Below, piece after piece: positions 51,019 to 60,417 of a DNA stretch of 64,000 bases. Origin of the DNA: Planctomycetota bacterium (GTDB lineage Bacteria; Planctomycetota; J058; JAJDCP01). Numbering within the stretch: the stretch's first letter is position 1; each line of letters starts with the position of its first letter. The notes under the pieces were generated by a model. That model searched no databases and was not told the origin of the DNA. It worked only from the letters and a program-made list of their open reading frames with translations. The stretch spans positions 1-64,000 of the forward strand of contig JAJDCP010000191.1 in NCBI GenBank assembly GCA_029260765.1, written 5' to 3'. The position numbers were made by a program, and so were the translations under genes.

Positions 51019-51963
51019 CTACGGCGGCGGGCCGCTGCCTTCGTTGTCCTCCTCGACGGCCATCCGGGCCACCTGCGTCGTCCGCCTGGGCATCGACCCA
51101 CCGGCGCAGCACTCCGTTTCACGAGTTCTCCGACACACTCCTAGCTCGGGCAGGATCCCGCTCCAAGTCGGGCGCTCGACGGACCGCGTCGCCCACTCCA
51201 CGGCGGACTGCAGCGCGGCTTCCGCCGCTTGTCCCCGCAACACTGCCGCCAGAAACACCGCGCTGAGAATATCTCCCGCTCCCACCGTGCTCAGCACCCG
51301 CACCAGCCGCGCTGGCTGTTCCAGCGGCGCGGGACCGAAGCCGGAAAGCTGGGCGCCGCGCGCGCCCAGGCTGACCAGCTGGCGGCATAGCTGCGGGCGC
51401 GGACCGATGGCCGCAGCTTCCTCTTGATTGCAGAACAGCCATGTCTCCGGTCCGATCTGATCGAGCAGCGCCGGCAACTCACTGCCGACCCGGTTGCAGC
51501 CGACGCTCAGGCCCATACCCGCCTGCGCGGCGGCCTGCATCAACTGACGCGTCGCTTCGGGGGCCGCACGCCACAGGGAATTGGCCCCGGCCACATGCAG
51601 ATGTCCGAAACGGCCTGGCAGCGCTGGCAGGATCTCTGGGGACAGGTAGGGGAAGCGATGGGGCTCGGCCCGCGTGAGATTCCATTGCCCCTGTGCGTCG
51701 ACGTCGATGTCCGCGACCTTGGTGGGGCCCGGCAGCGCGTGCAGGGCCCCCGTCTCGACTCCCTGACGGGCAAGGAAAGCGCGCAACTCAGCGGCCCGCC
51801 CGTCACTTCCCAGCTGCCCGAACAGGTGCACTTCGAGCCCCAGGCGCGCGGCCACGCACGCGAAGATCAGCCCATTCCCGCCCGGGCTTTCGTGCACGGC
51901 GCCCGTGTCCATCTGACGACAACGGTCGACCAGCAGCGGACCAACACACACAATGGCATCCAT
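51019..51963 (-). CDS. PfkB-family carbohydrate/nucleoside kinase
   Basis: Predicted 314-residue PfkB/ribokinase-family kinase. The PfkB motif STVGAGDILSAVF has catalytic Asp231 in GAGD; the N-terminal Gly motif PGGNGLIFA binds the sugar. Substrate not determined. Normal family homology ends near residue 275 (SGILPELGV); the last 40 residues (Arg/Cys-rich, then PRRTTQVARMAVEE) are encoded by a dispersed repeat (copy B, 51050-51127), which seems to have replaced or extended the end. It is divergent from the ECF sigma gene. GAGAGAG lies upstream of the ATG. Confidence 0.8.
   Translation of the reverse strand: MDAIVCVGPLLVDRCRQMDTGAVHESPGGNGLIFACVAARLGLEVHLFGQLGSDGRAAELRAFLARQGVETGALHALPGPTKVADIDVDAQGQWNLTRAEPHRFPYLSPEILPALPGRFGHLHVAGANSLWRAAPEATRQLMQAAAQAGMGLSVGCNRVGSELPALLDQIGPETWLFCNQEEAAAIGPRPQLCRQLVSLGARGAQLSGFGPAPLEQPARLVRVLSTVGAGDILSAVFLAAVLRGQAAEAALQSAVEWATRSVERPTWSGILPELGVCRRTRETECCAGGSMPRRTTQVARMAVEEDNEGSGPPP
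51050..51127 (-). repeat. dispersed repeat, copy B (matches 37618-37695)
   Basis: Read on the minus strand, this segment matches the plus-strand sequence at about 37618-37695 over some 78 bp, with most bases identical (tcgtgaa, gtgc-gcgccggtgg-tcgatg, aggcggacgac-cag, ggcccggatggccg-cgaggagga). Copy A is intergenic; copy B supplies the last codons of the PfkB kinase gene. Boundaries are judged by eye. Confidence 0.75.
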
Positions 51964-52041
51964 AGACTCTCTCGAGAACGTGGCGAAAAACATCGTCACA
52001 CTTGCCGACCGGCGGGATACCGCATTGTAGAAGGGAAGGCA

Positions 52042-52596
52042 ATGACTGGCACGACGACGGGCATCATCGAACGGGTTCTGGCCGGCGACCCCAAGGCCTT
52101 CGAGCAGCTGGTCGTCGACTGGCAAATCGAGGTCTGGAAGATCGTGGCCTATGCTCTGCGCGACCAGGCGGCCAGTGAAGACCTGATGCAACAGGTCTTC
52201 CTGAATGTCTACACACACCTCAGCAGCTTCGATCCCGACCGGGACTTCGGCGCCTGGCTGCGCAGTATCGCCCGCAACGAAGTGCGCAAGGAGTTGCGCC
52301 GCCGCAGCCGCTATGCGCAACGCCTCGAGCATTACCGCGCCTGGTACGAGCGGCAGCTCGCCGAGACTCCGGCAGCGGAATCGCGTGCCGGCGCGCTGCG
52401 CACAGCGCTCGATCACTGCCGGGAGGGCCTCGGCCCCCGTGCCCGCGAGGCGCTCGAGCTGCGCTACGAGCAGGCGCTGAACGCGCCCGCCATCGCTTCC
52501 CGTTTACAACGCAGTGCGGCCGCAGTGCGCCAGTTGTTGGTGCGCGCCCGCCAGGCGTTGCGCCGCTGTATCGAAACGAGGACCGACCATGAGTGA
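52042..52596 (+). CDS. ECF-type RNA polymerase sigma factor
   Basis: Predicted 184-residue ECF sigma factor: region 2 (about 15-95: AFEQLVVDWQIEVWKIV...ASEDLMQQVFLNVY...FGAWLRSIARNEVRKELRRR) and region 4 (about 125-178: CREGLGPRAREALELRYEQ...RSAAAVRQLLVRARQALRRC). AAGGGAAGG lies just before the ATG. Its last eight bases overlap the start of the next gene, whose N-terminus looks like an anti-sigma domain, so the two likely form a sigma/anti-sigma pair. The target promoter set is unknown. Confidence 0.88.
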   Translation: MTGTTTGIIERVLAGDPKAFEQLVVDWQIEVWKIVAYALRDQAASEDLMQQVFLNVYTHLSSFDPDRDFGAWLRSIARNEVRKELRRRSRYAQRLEHYRAWYERQLAETPAAESRAGALRTALDHCREGLGPRAREALELRYEQALNAPAIASRLQRSAAAVRQLLVRARQALRRCIETRTDHE

Positions 52597-55500
52597 TCTG
52601 CAACGCATCGAAGAGCTCACCCTGAAATTGCTCGACAAACAGCTCACCGAAGCCGAGCTCGCTGAGCTCGAGGCGCTGGTCTCCGGCGACCCCGCGGCCG
52701 AGCGCGCCCATCTCGCGCTGCTCGAACAGGAAGCGTCGTTGCGCGGCGAGCGGGTCGACTTCGGCGACCTGGCAGCGCGTATCCGCAAGGGCGTGCTCGG
52801 CAAGGTGCATCGCGAGGCCGGCCTGCCCAACCTCGATCCCGGCTGGAACCTGCCGCTCGGGCGTTGGGCGCTCGCCGCCAGCCTGCTGCTGGCCGTCGCG
52901 GTGGCGTGGGCCCTAGCGGGGCTCTGGCAGCCCACTCCTCCTCCCCATGAGGCCTTCCTGATCGGCCAGAGCGTTCTGCTGCCCGGCCAGCCCGCGACCT
53001 ACCGTGCCCTGGTGCGCGACGCTGTGGCGCAGACCCCAGAGGCCGCGGTGCCGGTCGTGTTCGCGCTCTATCAGGGCGACGCGCAGATCTGGCAGGTGGC
53101 TGCCAGCACCGACGCGCGAGGCGTTGCCGAGGTCCAGGCCACGCTGCCGGCCGACGCGGCCCTCGGCAACTACACGCTGAAGCTGGTGGCGAGCACCTCC
53201 CTGGGGGACACCGAGGTCGCCCACAACCTCGTGCTGCAGCGAAATGTGCGCCTCTTGCTGACCAGCGACAAGCCGATCTATCGGCCGGGAGGACTGATCC
53301 ACCTGCGCGCTATGGCATTGAGCAGCTTCGACCTCAAGCCAGCGGCAGACGAGGCGCTGTTGTTCGAGGTCCGCGATGGCAAGGGCAACAAGGTCTTCGA
53401 GGCCGAGGTGCAGACCTCTTCCTACGGCATCGCCAGCGCCGATTTTCGCCTCGCCGACCAGGTCAACCTCGGTAGCTACGAGCTGAGCGCCCGGCTCGGC
53501 AACACGACCAGCGAACGGACGGTCGAGGTCCGCTCCTACGTGCTGCCGAAATTCCGCCTCGAGCTGAACACTACGCAAGGTTATTACGCTCCCGGACAGC
53601 TGCTGCAAGGCCAGGTCCACGCCGAGTATCTGTTCGGCAAGCCGGTGCGCGACGGTCAAGTCGTGATCGAGGCCTGGGAACCAGCACTCGACGACGGCCC
53701 CTTCGCCCGCTTCCAGGGTGTGACCGACGCCGAAGGGATGCTCGCCTTCGAGCTGCCCCTCAAAGACGCCTTTGTCGGCCTGCAGGCCCGAGGCCAGGAC
53801 GCCCTGCTCAGCTTGCGGGCGCAGGTCAGCGACGCCGCCGGCCAGAGCCAGGAGACGGTGCTCGATCTGCCGGTCAGCAACCAGACCTTGCGGGTCGAGC
53901 TGTTCCCCGAGAGTGGTAGCCTGGTCCTGGGCGTCGAGAACCGCGTCTTCGTGGTCGCTGCCTATCCCGACGGCCGTCCGGCCCAGGCTCTGGTGCAGAT
54001 CTCCGGGCTGCCCGAGCCCGTGCAGACCTCGGAGGCCGGGTTGGGAGAGTGCCTGCTGACGCCTCAGGCTGAAGAGGTCACGCTAGCGGTGCGGGCCGAC
54101 GACCAGAGCGGACACAGCTATCAGGGCGCGCAGACGCTGTCAGGCGCGGCGGGCGACGCCCTGCTGTTGCGGAGCGACCGGGCGCTGTACCGGGTCGGTG
54201 ACAGCCTGCACGTCCACGTGCTCAGCGCGCGTGGGGTCGGCAAGGTGTTTCTGGACGTCGTCAAAGGCGGCCACACCTTGAGCAGCGCCAGCCTGGTGCT
54301 CGAGGACGGCCGCGGCCAGCATGTGCTCGACCTGGCGCCCGACATGTTCGGCAGCCTGGAGCTGCACGCCTACCGCATTCTGCCCGACGGCACGATCAGC
54401 GGAGACGCGCGGCTGGTGCAGGTGATGCCGGCCGATGCGCTGCGCATCGAAGCCCGTTTGGACAAAGAGAGCTACCGCCCTGCCGAGACAGCCCTGCTCA
54501 AGCTGGCCGTAACCAACTCCGCGGGGGATCCCGTGCAGGCCGCACTCGGCCTGGTGGGAGTCGATGAAGCGGTCTTCGCGCTGCAGGATCTGCGGCCAGG
54601 GCTCTTGCGGATCTACTTCATGCTGCGAGAGCAACTGCTGCAGCCCCGCTACCAGATCCACAGCCACGCGTCGCACACGGCACGCGCCGCTCTGTCAGCC
54701 CCCTCCCGTCCCGATGCCGGCGGCGAGGCCGCCAGCGCGGTGTTGCTGGCTGCCGCCGGTGCCGCCCATCAGCCCTCGGTGTGGGAAGGTGCCAGCTTCG
54801 ATGCGCGCCTGCGTCGCCATCAGCGCGAGCTCAGACGTGCAAGCAGCCGCCTGTTCGCGGTGGGCGGGCTCGGCCTCGGCGCTTTCGTCGTTGGGTTCGT
54901 GCTGCTCCTGTTCGGCTATGCCATCTACCGCCTGCGCGCACAACCACTCGGCGAGGATGCAGCTCTGCGTCGCTGCCTGCGCTGGCTCAACGGCTGGTGG
55001 CTGCTGGGAATCTACCTGCCGCTCGGCGGTATGATCGCTACAGGCCTGCTGGTCGAAACATTGCGCATCCCGTACCGCACCCGCGAGCCCCTGGTGGTGG
55101 GCGTGGGAATCGTGCTGGTCGTCCTCTGCGCGACGATGTTGGCGAGCGGGGCAGCCCGCCTGCGCCGCCAAGCCAACGCCGCCCGGCTGCCCCTGTTCCG
55201 CCGCCTGATGTCCGGCCTGGCGCCGATGTACCTGCTGTTGGTTGCGGGCATGATCCTGTTGGGACTCTCTGGAAGCCGATCGCCCCGTTGGCTGAATGAG
55301 GGACAGATCGTCTTCAGCTGGGTCGGGTTGCTGGCTGCCGCCGGCCTGGGCTTCGCCAGCCTGGGCGCGGCCGGGCGCGCGCTGTTGCGGCAGACCTCGC
55401 TCGCTGGCTGGTTGGGAAGCCTGGGCCTGCGCAGCCTGGCGATGGCGAGCCCGTTCGTGTTGCTCGGAATGTTCACGATGACGATGACCGGCTCGATGAG

Positions 55501-57691
55501 AGCACCCGGCCAGGACGCGGGAGCCGCCTTGGAGTGGGAGCCCACGGATGGCATCCAGGCTATGGAGGCTTCCGGAGGCCCGCGCGTGCGCCGCAACTTC
55601 CCCGAGACCCTGCTCTGGCTTCCCCAGCTGATCACGGGTGAGGATGGCCGGGCCGAAGTCGAGATCCCGCTGGCCGACAACATCACCAGCTGGCGGCTCA
55701 GCCTCGACGCCGTGTCCGCTCATGGGGCGCTGGGGGCCACGCAACTACCGCTGACGGTGTTCCAGCCCTTCTTCGTCGACTTCGACCTGCCCGTGGCTCT
55801 GACCCAGAACGATCGGGTCGAGATCCCCATCGCGGTCTACAACTACCTGCCCAGAGCGCAGACCGTGCGGCTCGAGCTCGAGCTGCCCGACGCCTTCGCG
55901 CTCGAAGGCTCCGCCAGCCAGGAGATCGTGCTCGAGGCCGACCAGGTGGCGCGCGCCAGCTTCACCCTGCGTGCCCTGCGCCCCGGTCAGCACAACCTGC
56001 TGCTGCGCGCCTTCGGCGGCGAGCTCTCCGATGCCATCGAACGCAGCCTGCAGGTGTTGCCTGACGGCCGGGAGGTCGTGCAGACGCTCAATGGTGAGTT
56101 GCTCGACAACCGCCAACTGCAGGTAGAGGTTCCTCAGGACGCCATCGATGGTTCGCTCGACATGTACCTCAAGATCTACCCTGGAGCCTTCAGCCAGGTG
56201 CTCGAAGGCTTGGAGAACATCTTCCGCATGCCGCACGGCTGTTTCGAGCAGACGTCCTCGGCCACCTATCCCAACATACTGGTGCTCGACTACCTGCAGC
56301 GCACCGGCCAGGACAGGCCCGAGATCGCATTGAAGGCCCTGGAGTACATCAACCTGGGCTACCAGCGGTTGGTCTCGTTCGAGGCCCCTGGTGGCGGCTT
56401 CGACTGGTTCGGCAACCCGCCCGGGCACCCGGTGCTCACCGCCTATGGCTTGATGGAATTCAGTGACATGGCCCGCGTGCATCCGGTCGACCCAGATGTC
56501 ATCGCACGCACGCGTCGCTGGCTGCTCAAGCAGCAGGACTCGGACGGCAGCTGGCAGGCCAGCCGCACCGGCATCGTCGAAGGCGCCGTCAACAGCACGC
56601 AGGGCGACACCGAGCGGACCACCGCCTACATCGCCTGGGCGCTGGCCAGCTCAAACCGAGGGCAGCCCGCCGATGAGCGCGTGCAGCGAGCCCTCGACTA
56701 CCTGATGGCGCGGCTCAAGCCCACGAGCAACACTTACAGCCTGGCGCTGCTGGCCAACGCCCTGGTCGCCCAGCAGGACCCGCGCGCTGCGCAGGTGTTG
56801 CAGTGGTTGGGGGCCCGCGCCACCCGCGACGGAACTCGCGCGTACTGGACCTCCGAAGGCGAGGGAGCCACGCACTCGCGGGGTTCGGTGCTCGACATCG
56901 AGACCACGGCTCTGGCTGCCTATGCGCTGGTCCAGGGCACGCAGGCGCTGGAGCTGTCCCACGCGGCGCTGCGCTGGCTGATCGAGCAGAAAGACCCGCA
57001 GGGCACCTGGCACTCGACCCAGGCGACGGTGCATAGCCTGCGCGCGCTGCTGGCGGCCAGCGATCCGGCGGACGACAGCGGAGAGACCCTGTTCGTCACG
57101 GTCGCGGTCAACGGCGAAGCCGCCGCTGAGCTCGAGATCGCTCCAGCCTCTCGCGACGTGCTGCGGTTGGTCAGCCTGCGTGGTCGGCTGCGGGCCGGGA
57201 GCAATCAGATCGCCCTCGAGAGCGCCGGCGGCGGAAGCCTGAGCTACCAGCTGGTCGCCAGCCACTACCTGCCCTGGGCCGAGCGCGCGCCGGCGCCGGC
57301 GCCCGAACAAGCGCTGAGCATCACCGTGCAGTATGACAGCAGCGAGCTGCCGGCCTCGGATCTGCTCGGTTGCCAGGTCGATGTGCGCTGGAACCATGCC
57401 GCGCCCGCCGCCATGGTGATGCTCGACCTCGGAATCCCTCCCGGCTTCGAGCTGCTGCCCGAGGCCTTCACGCAACTGCAAGCGGAGGGCGTGATCGAGA
57501 AGTTCCAGCTGACCGGACGCCAGGCGATCCTGTACCTGCGGGGGCTGCGCCAGGACAAGCCACTGCGCTTCCGCTATCAGCTGCGCGCGCTGTATCCGGT
57601 CAAGGTCAAGACACCGCGCTCCGAAGCCTGGCTGTACTACCAACCGGAAGTGCGGGGCCAGGCAGAGCCCGTGGAGTTGCGGGTGTTCTGA
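52589..57691 (+). CDS. anti-sigma-like domain fused to alpha-2-macroglobulin with internal six-helix membrane segment
   Basis: Predicted 1700-residue membrane protein. Residues 1-88 are a cytoplasmic, Leu/Glu-rich helical domain like the N-terminus of anti-sigma factors (EELTLKLLDKQLTEAELAEL). A membrane helix at 92-113 leads to extracytoplasmic MG domains (DKPIYRPGG, YVLPKFRLEL). At about 755-970 six hydrophobic helices interrupt the chain. The C-terminal part follows with LLWLPQL...DNITSWRLS, the thioester motif GCFEQ (Cys1218, Gln1221) and alpha-alpha toroid helices. Macroglobulins trap proteases through the thioester. The even number of internal helices keeps both MG and thioester parts on the same side. 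It overlaps the sigma gene by eight nt; a sensor role is inferred. Confidence 0.87.
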   Translation: MSDLQRIEELTLKLLDKQLTEAELAELEALVSGDPAAERAHLALLEQEASLRGERVDFGDLAARIRKGVLGKVHREAGLPNLDPGWNLPLGRWALAASLLLAVAVAWALAGLWQPTPPPHEAFLIGQSVLLPGQPATYRALVRDAVAQTPEAAVPVVFALYQGDAQIWQVAASTDARGVAEVQATLPADAALGNYTLKLVASTSLGDTEVAHNLVLQRNVRLLLTSDKPIYRPGGLIHLRAMALSSFDLKPAADEALLFEVRDGKGNKVFEAEVQTSSYGIASADFRLADQVNLGSYELSARLGNTTSERTVEVRSYVLPKFRLELNTTQGYYAPGQLLQGQVHAEYLFGKPVRDGQVVIEAWEPALDDGPFARFQGVTDAEGMLAFELPLKDAFVGLQARGQDALLSLRAQVSDAAGQSQETVLDLPVSNQTLRVELFPESGSLVLGVENRVFVVAAYPDGRPAQALVQISGLPEPVQTSEAGLGECLLTPQAEEVTLAVRADDQSGHSYQGAQTLSGAAGDALLLRSDRALYRVGDSLHVHVLSARGVGKVFLDVVKGGHTLSSASLVLEDGRGQHVLDLAPDMFGSLELHAYRILPDGTISGDARLVQVMPADALRIEARLDKESYRPAETALLKLAVTNSAGDPVQAALGLVGVDEAVFALQDLRPGLLRIYFMLREQLLQPRYQIHSHASHTARAALSAPSRPDAGGEAASAVLLAAAGAAHQPSVWEGASFDARLRRHQRELRRASSRLFAVGGLGLGAFVVGFVLLLFGYAIYRLRAQPLGEDAALRRCLRWLNGWWLLGIYLPLGGMIATGLLVETLRIPYRTREPLVVGVGIVLVVLCATMLASGAARLRRQANAARLPLFRRLMSGLAPMYLLLVAGMILLGLSGSRSPRWLNEGQIVFSWVGLLAAAGLGFASLGAAGRALLRQTSLAGWLGSLGLRSLAMASPFVLLGMFTMTMTGSMRAPGQDAGAALEWEPTDGIQAMEASGGPRVRRNFPETLLWLPQLITGEDGRAEVEIPLADNITSWRLSLDAVSAHGALGATQLPLTVFQPFFVDFDLPVALTQNDRVEIPIAVYNYLPRAQTVRLELELPDAFALEGSASQEIVLEADQVARASFTLRALRPGQHNLLLRAFGGELSDAIERSLQVLPDGREVVQTLNGELLDNRQLQVEVPQDAIDGSLDMYLKIYPGAFSQVLEGLENIFRMPHGCFEQTSSATYPNILVLDYLQRTGQDRPEIALKALEYINLGYQRLVSFEAPGGGFDWFGNPPGHPVLTAYGLMEFSDMARVHPVDPDVIARTRRWLLKQQDSDGSWQASRTGIVEGAVNSTQGDTERTTAYIAWALASSNRGQPADERVQRALDYLMARLKPTSNTYSLALLANALVAQQDPRAAQVLQWLGARATRDGTRAYWTSEGEGATHSRGSVLDIETTALAAYALVQGTQALELSHAALRWLIEQKDPQGTWHSTQATVHSLRALLAASDPADDSGETLFVTVAVNGEAAAELEIAPASRDVLRLVSLRGRLRAGSNQIALESAGGGSLSYQLVASHYLPWAERAPAPAPEQALSITVQYDSSELPASDLLGCQVDVRWNHAAPAAMVMLDLGIPPGFELLPEAFTQLQAEGVIEKFQLTGRQAILYLRGLRQDKPLRFRYQLRALYPVKVKTPRSEAWLYYQPEVRGQAEPVELRVF

Positions 57692-57725
57692 GCGGCAGTT
57701 TCCCAGCCAGCGGCTGGAACCGATC

Positions 57726-58283
57726 TCAACCCGCCCGCTGATAGGCAGCCTTGATCCAGGCCTTCACCGCCTTGTCGACGTCCTTGACCTCGAACAAGCT
57801 CGCCTTGTGGTTGCACATCCCCTTGGTCGGGACGCAACGCTCTCCCTCCGGCGTCTCGTCAAGATTCAGACCGAGCTGGACGCGCTTGGCCGACGCCGCA
57901 TGGACGACCAGGAAGTTTTTCTTTCGGCGGAAAGCCACGCCGGTCTTCTGGATCACCTTCTGGACATCCTTGCCCAGCGCCAGGGCGATCTTCTCAACCT
58001 TGTCGTAGATCGGCCTGAGCGCGGCCTTCTTTCCGGAGTACTGTGCCGCGAGCAGGTCACCCCCAGCGGCCGGCCCACCGGCCAGGGCTTCGCGCACCTT
58101 GTGTGCGATCAGGTTGGCGTTGCCATGGGTGAGGCCATGGTCCGACTTGAGAAACGCGACGATCTGGCCATGCTTCGCGAGGCCAGACTTTTTCACCGCG
58201 GCGGTGAACTTTGCGAGCGTCAAGCCGGTCGCCTTGATGATGTTGGCAAGTTGCGTAGCTGCAGCGTCCTTGGGTGCGGGCAT
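57726..58283 (-). CDS. DUF4287/DUF5655 domain protein
   Basis: Predicted 185-residue cytosolic protein. The N-terminal DUF4287-like part (KATGLTLAKFTAAVKKSGLAKHGQIVAFLK, LTHGNANLIAHKV) is followed by a DUF5655-like part (IYDKVEKIALALGKDVQKVIQKTGVAFRRKKNFLVV...GLNLDETPEGERC). Both are common in uncharacterised bacterial proteins; no catalytic function is known to the annotator. The ATG at 58283 fits the known N-terminus. Confidence 0.85.
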   Translation of the reverse strand: MPAPKDAAATQLANIIKATGLTLAKFTAAVKKSGLAKHGQIVAFLKSDHGLTHGNANLIAHKVREALAGGPAAGGDLLAAQYSGKKAALRPIYDKVEKIALALGKDVQKVIQKTGVAFRRKKNFLVVHAASAKRVQLGLNLDETPEGERCVPTKGMCNHKASLFEVKDVDKAVKAWIKAAYQRAG

Positions 58284-58319
58284 GCCCTGGTCCTCTCGGA
58301 GTGGGGGTTCTCTGTACGA

Positions 58320-59282
58320 TCAGCGGAACGACTCAAACACCATGTTGAACCGTTCGATCTCACTGGCCAATTTCCACTGAATGAAGGGATCGTCGCGCTT
58401 GGTTTCCTGGCTATCGGGTACGGAGACTCCCAGCCCATAGTCGATGCGCCCCACGACCTCGTGGCGCGAAGCCCCGGAGTAGCTGACCTCTTCTTCGCCT
58501 GGACCGCTCTCTTCGAACCAGCGCTGCTGGGCGTCCTCGGTCCAGAACTCTGGAAAGTATGTCACCGGCACCCGATAGAACGTCCCGTTGCCCCCGAAGT
58601 CCAGGATCATGTTGCCCCTCTGGTTGGGCGCCACGACAACCTCCTGGCCGAGATGGCTGAGTCCGTCCGGGCTCAAGACGCGGTAGTCGAGAGTGTCGGC
58701 ATGCCAGGCCAGAGACACCATCGCCCCGCCTGGCGCCAACAGGATGTTCTTCTCCGGGGGATCGCTGCGCGGCCGGCTGCGGACCCGCAGCTCAAGCGCT
58801 AGCGGCTTCTCGGTCGAGTTGAACAGGTGCAGACGCAGGTGGGCAGAAGGGCGCGCATCCGCGGCCGGTCCAACCGCCCACCAGAACAGGTTGCCCACGC
58901 CGCAGAAGCCGAACACCCCCAGAAATAGACCCAGGCAGGCGATGTTCTTGGCCGTCAAGCCGGGTCTTCTCGGGGCCGATCGGCCGACTTGCAGTCCACT
59001 GGCGAAGCCACGCGAACGCGGGAGCGCAACACCAGGGGAAGCACGCCGCTGCGCCGGCGCAGCGGACGGCCGTCGAGCAGCACGCGGCGGGGCCGGGGCG
59101 GCGTCTGCCCTGGCGGCCGCAACTGCCGGCAGGGCCTCTCCACAGTACAGACAGCGCTTGCGTTGCACGGCATTGTCCGCGCCACAGCCAGCGCACTGGA
59201 CTGGAGCCTGCAGGCGCGCACCGCACATCATGCACAGAGGCCGCTCAGCAGAGGTCTCTCGCGAACACTCGGGGCAACGCAT
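58320..59282 (-). CDS. zinc-ribbon membrane protein, unknown function
   Basis: Predicted 320-residue protein, not recognised beyond its parts. Two N-terminal zinc ribbons (CPEC...CMMC and CAGC...CLYC within residues 1-50) are followed by a Pro/Ala/Arg-rich linker and one membrane helix (about 110-135). An extracytoplasmic beta-rich domain of about 180 residues follows, possibly binding a ligand. The ATG at 59282 has GGGAGG eight nt upstream. It is divergent from the TlpA-like gene with 159 nt between them. Confidence 0.78.
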   Translation of the reverse strand: MRCPECSRETSAERPLCMMCGARLQAPVQCAGCGADNAVQRKRCLYCGEALPAVAAARADAAPAPPRAARRPSAAPAQRRASPGVALPRSRGFASGLQVGRSAPRRPGLTAKNIACLGLFLGVFGFCGVGNLFWWAVGPAADARPSAHLRLHLFNSTEKPLALELRVRSRPRSDPPEKNILLAPGGAMVSLAWHADTLDYRVLSPDGLSHLGQEVVVAPNQRGNMILDFGGNGTFYRVPVTYFPEFWTEDAQQRWFEESGPGEEEVSYSGASRHEVVGRIDYGLGVSVPDSQETKRDDPFIQWKLASEIERFNMVFESFR

Positions 59283-59441
59283 GATCGGAGCCTCCCTGTC
59301 CTGATAAGTTGTAGCGCATACCCGCTCCGCGGCAAAAAGCGGAACTGGGAGTTTGCGCCGAGCAGCTGGAATACATGGCCCGCTGCTGAGGCTATCCAGT
59401 ACGATACGCGCCGGGCCGCATGAAACGAACAGGAGAAGAAC

Positions 59442-60410
59442 ATGCGCAGATTCCAGGGATGGCTGGCTGCGACGCTGGCATTGAGTTGCGTAGCGCTGCA
59501 GGCAGGTGAGCTCGGAGACCCCGCGCCGGGGCTGCAGATCGCGAAGTGGGTCAAGGGAGCCGAGGTCGACATCACCGTCGCTGATGGCGAGCAGGTGTTC
59601 GTGGTCGAGTTCTGGGCGACCTGGTGTGGTCCGTGCATCCAAAGCATCCCGCACTTGACAGAGATGCAGAAGGCCTTCGGTGAGCGTGGTGTGACCTTCA
59701 TCGGCGTCAGCGATGAAGTGGCCTCCACGGTCGAACCTTTCGTCACCGAGATGGGTGACAAGATGGACTACACCGTAGTCGTCGACGACGAACGCAAGAC
59801 CAACGCGGGATTCATGGGCGCCTTCGGCATCGGTGGCATTCCCCATGCATTCATCGTCGATCAGCAGGGCCGCATCATCTGGCATGACCACCCGATGAAT
59901 GGCCTGGAAGAAGTCCTCGAGCGCGTACTCGAGGGCAACTTCAGCGTCGAGGATGCACATGCGCTGCAGGCCGAGCGCGCCGAAGCGGCCAAGCACGAAG
60001 AGCAGCTCTGGAATGACATGCAGACCTATTTTGAGCTGGCAGCTCTGGCAGACGGCGCCGAAAAGGCCCAACATCTGGCCGGGTCGATCCTTGCAAGGGC
60101 CGACGACAACTGGTCGCTGCTGAACTCCTTTGCCTGGGACATCCTGACCCAGCCCGAGCTCAAGCTGCGCGACTTCAACACGGCCCTGGAGGCGGCCCGC
60201 ACGGCTGACGCCCTGACGGACAGCGCAAACCCCTTCGTGCTCGACACGCTGGCCCTCGCGTTGTTCGAGTGTGGCCAGAAAGCGGAAGCCGTCGAGACGC
60301 AACGCAAGGCCGTCGAGATGGCCAAATTGGAAGACGATCCCGACATGGTCGCCGAGCTGGAGATGCGGCTGCGGCGCTTCGAGAAAGCGCTGGCTGGCGA
60401 GGAACAATAG
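59442..60410 (+). CDS. TlpA-like exported thioredoxin with helical C-terminal domain
   Basis: Predicted 322-residue exported thioredoxin-fold protein: signal peptide (about 1-21), TlpA-like domain with WCGPC (Cys62, Cys65), GIPHAFIVDQQGRI with the cis-Pro loop, then a helical C-terminal part of about 150 residues resembling TPR-type helices. It would reduce or oxidise thiols in the periplasm. AGGAGAAG precedes the ATG. It is a useful comparison with the gene at 26097, where the first Cys codon of this motif is TGA. Confidence 0.88.
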   Translation: MRRFQGWLAATLALSCVALQAGELGDPAPGLQIAKWVKGAEVDITVADGEQVFVVEFWATWCGPCIQSIPHLTEMQKAFGERGVTFIGVSDEVASTVEPFVTEMGDKMDYTVVVDDERKTNAGFMGAFGIGGIPHAFIVDQQGRIIWHDHPMNGLEEVLERVLEGNFSVEDAHALQAERAEAAKHEEQLWNDMQTYFELAALADGAEKAQHLAGSILARADDNWSLLNSFAWDILTQPELKLRDFNTALEAARTADALTDSANPFVLDTLALALFECGQKAEAVETQRKAVEMAKLEDDPDMVAELEMRLRRFEKALAGEEQ

Positions 60411-60417
60411 CTAGCTC

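Noticed and set aside
51974..51996. Possible ECF promoter (gaac ... cgtc) between the PfkB and sigma genes
   Set aside because: Only 14 nt separate the two parts, shorter than usual for ECF promoters, and the match is limited to four bases each; not enough to call.
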